Positions 6,863 to 7,609 of a stretch of DNA of 7,609 nucleotides are shown one piece after another. The notes below the pieces were generated by a model. That model had not been told where the DNA came from, did not search any database, and saw only the letters and a program-made list of their open reading frames with translations. Every line of letters starts with the position of its first letter. The stretch's first letter is position 1. This DNA is from Bacteroidota bacterium (lineage in GTDB: Bacteria > Bacteroidota > Bacteroidia > Bacteroidales > UBA12481). The DNA lies in contig JAUVKA010000187.1 of assembly GCA_030592205.1 (NCBI GenBank), positions 1 to 7,609 of the forward strand, in the 5' to 3' direction. A program made the position numbers and the translations under genes.

Positions 6863-6870
6863 CAAAATTA
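6863..6870 (-). promoter_or_regulatory. -7 promoter element for smpB, predicting a leaderless or near-leaderless mRNA
   Basis: Read on the minus strand this is TAATTTTG, an exact match to TAnnTTTG, followed by CAGCCG and then the smpB ATG at 6856. With initiation a few bases past the box, the transcript would start within a few nucleotides of the start codon, leaving no room for a Shine-Dalgarno. No TTG is visible at the -33 position. Confidence 0.55.
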
Positions 6871-6893
6871 GTATAATTATCCATTCTCTTTCT

Positions 6894-6901
6894 TAGCTTT
6901 A
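6894..6901 (+). promoter_or_regulatory. Weak -7 promoter candidate for miaA
   Basis: TAGCTTTA matches TAnnTTTG at all but the last defined base. It would put transcription start near 6905, at or just before the ATG at 6908 and about 30 nt before the ATG at 6938. No -33 motif is evident. Confidence 0.3.
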
Positions 6902-6907
6902 CCGTAT

Positions 6908-7609
6908 ATGAAAGACCTTTCAAGTAAGGATAAAGACATGGATCTGATTGTCATATTGGGTGCAACAGCAACAGGAAAGACCGAAATGGCAGCTCAGCTT
7001 GCCCACCGGATAGGTTCGGAGATTATCAGTGCTGATTCCCGGCAGATATACAGAGGTATGGACCTTGGAACAGGAAAGGATTACGAGGATTATTTGGTGC
7101 AAGAGCGGAAAATACCATACCACCTGATCGATATTGCTGATCCAGGGTATAAGTACAGCGTATTTGAATTCCAGACCGATTTCCTAAATGCCTATCATGA
7201 CATACGGCACAGAGGTATGATCCCAATTTTATGTGGGGGAACGGGCATGTATATTGAAGCAATTCTGAATGGATATAAACTCATACCTGTACCACCAAAT
7301 CCGAAAAAGAGATCTGAATTGGAAATGAAATCCATGGAGGAACTGAAAGACCTTTTGGCATCATTCTCACCACTTTCATCACTGCATAATACTACTGACC
7401 TGACTAATAAAAAGAGGTTGATTCGGGCGATTGAAATAGCTGAGTATAACAGTAATCATCCACAAAATAAGGAGGAATTCCCTGTTCTAAAATCAATTAT
7501 TTTCGGTGTAAAATTTGATCGGGATTCCCGCCGAAAAAGAATCACTGAACGCCTCAAGAAAAGACTAGAATCCGGGATGATTGAAGAAGTACAGGAGCTT
7601 CTGAAAACA
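6908..7609 (+). CDS. miaA: MiaA-family tRNA dimethylallyltransferase, partial (C-terminus missing)
   Basis: MiaA transfers a dimethylallyl group to N6 of A37 in tRNAs reading codons that begin with U. The 234 visible residues include the P-loop GATATGKT (18-25; usual form GPTASGKT), SADSRQIYRGMDLGTGKD (41-58) with the probable general base D43, and the CGGTGMYIEAIL strand-loop (109-120). Further on are HNTTDLTNKKRLIRAIEIAE (160-179) and the helix RITERLKKRLESGMIEEVQE (211-230). The P-loop, the GTGKDYEDY segment and the short middle region differ from textbook MiaA, suggesting a divergent subgroup. The start is uncertain. The ATG at 6908 gives the longest frame, while the in-frame ATG at 6938 (MDLIVILGATATGKT) is closer to the family's usual N-terminus and has AAGGA seven bases upstream. 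The gene is open at the right edge, missing perhaps 60-80 residues, and diverges from smpB. Confidence 0.9.
   Translation, partial: MKDLSSKDKDMDLIVILGATATGKTEMAAQLAHRIGSEIISADSRQIYRGMDLGTGKDYEDYLVQERKIPYHLIDIADPGYKYSVFEFQTDFLNAYHDIRHRGMIPILCGGTGMYIEAILNGYKLIPVPPNPKKRSELEMKSMEELKDLLASFSPLSSLHNTTDLTNKKRLIRAIEIAEYNSNHPQNKEEFPVLKSIIFGVKFDRDSRRKRITERLKKRLESGMIEEVQELLKT
6926..6930 (+). promoter_or_regulatory. Shine-Dalgarno-like AAGGA for the internal miaA start at 6938
   Basis: AAGGA lies seven bases before the in-frame ATG at 6938. It is the only well-placed Shine-Dalgarno in the window and argues that translation may begin at 6938 and not at 6908. Bacteroidota starts often lack such motifs, so it is suggestive only. 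Confidence 0.4.

Noticed and set aside
6863..6865. TTG at 6865 as the smpB start
   Set aside because: It overlaps the -7 promoter box and adds three residues not needed by the fold; the ATG at 6856 is better.
1..7609. A CRISPR array, defence island, prophage or novel multi-gene system
   Set aside because: Every long frame is a recognisable core gene, and the only repeats are the heptamer array and the two hairpin units, which lack the spacer structure of CRISPR.

Overview
The window looks like an ordinary chromosomal housekeeping segment from a member of the Bacteroidota, probably a Bacteroidales/Marinilabiliales-type organism. Three things point that way. The genes have AT-rich spacers and almost no Shine-Dalgarno sequences. 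Two start regions carry exact matches to the Bacteroidota -7 promoter element TAnnTTTG. The UvrA, LOG-family, SmpB and MiaA proteins also read like versions from that phylum, although this last point is recollection of family sequences and not a search result.

Layout from left to right. Positions 1-1049 (minus strand) hold most of a membrane-anchored serine hydrolase of the beta-lactamase/NylB-like superfamily, whose C-terminus runs off the left edge. A 153-bp divergent spacer with a good promoter leads into lpdA (dihydrolipoyl dehydrogenase, 1203-2594, plus). Next comes a 251-bp repeat-rich spacer. It holds a degenerate 7-bp tandem array that begins one base after the lpdA stop, followed by two direct copies of a 58-bp element. 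Each copy carries a perfect 7-bp-stem hairpin with GTAG at its 5' foot. After that come uvrA (2846-5680, plus) and, 14 bp on, a LOG/TIGR00730-family protein (5695-6402, plus), which probably share a transcript. The LOG-like gene ends 4 bp from the end of convergent smpB (6407-6856, minus). smpB diverges from a miaA-family gene (6908 to beyond 7609, plus) across a 51-bp spacer, and has a -7 box so close to its start codon that the mRNA may be leaderless.

Functionally this is a collection of core genes and not a single pathway: 2-oxoacid dehydrogenase chemistry (lpdA), nucleotide excision repair (uvrA), nucleotide phosphoribohydrolase activity (LOG family), ribosome rescue (smpB) and tRNA modification (miaA). 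I see no CRISPR array, insertion sequence, tRNA or rRNA, phage gene or defence cassette. I do not see a convincing undescribed multi-gene system. The part most worth a second look is the repeat-filled lpdA-uvrA spacer, whose hairpin units have the anatomy of REP elements.
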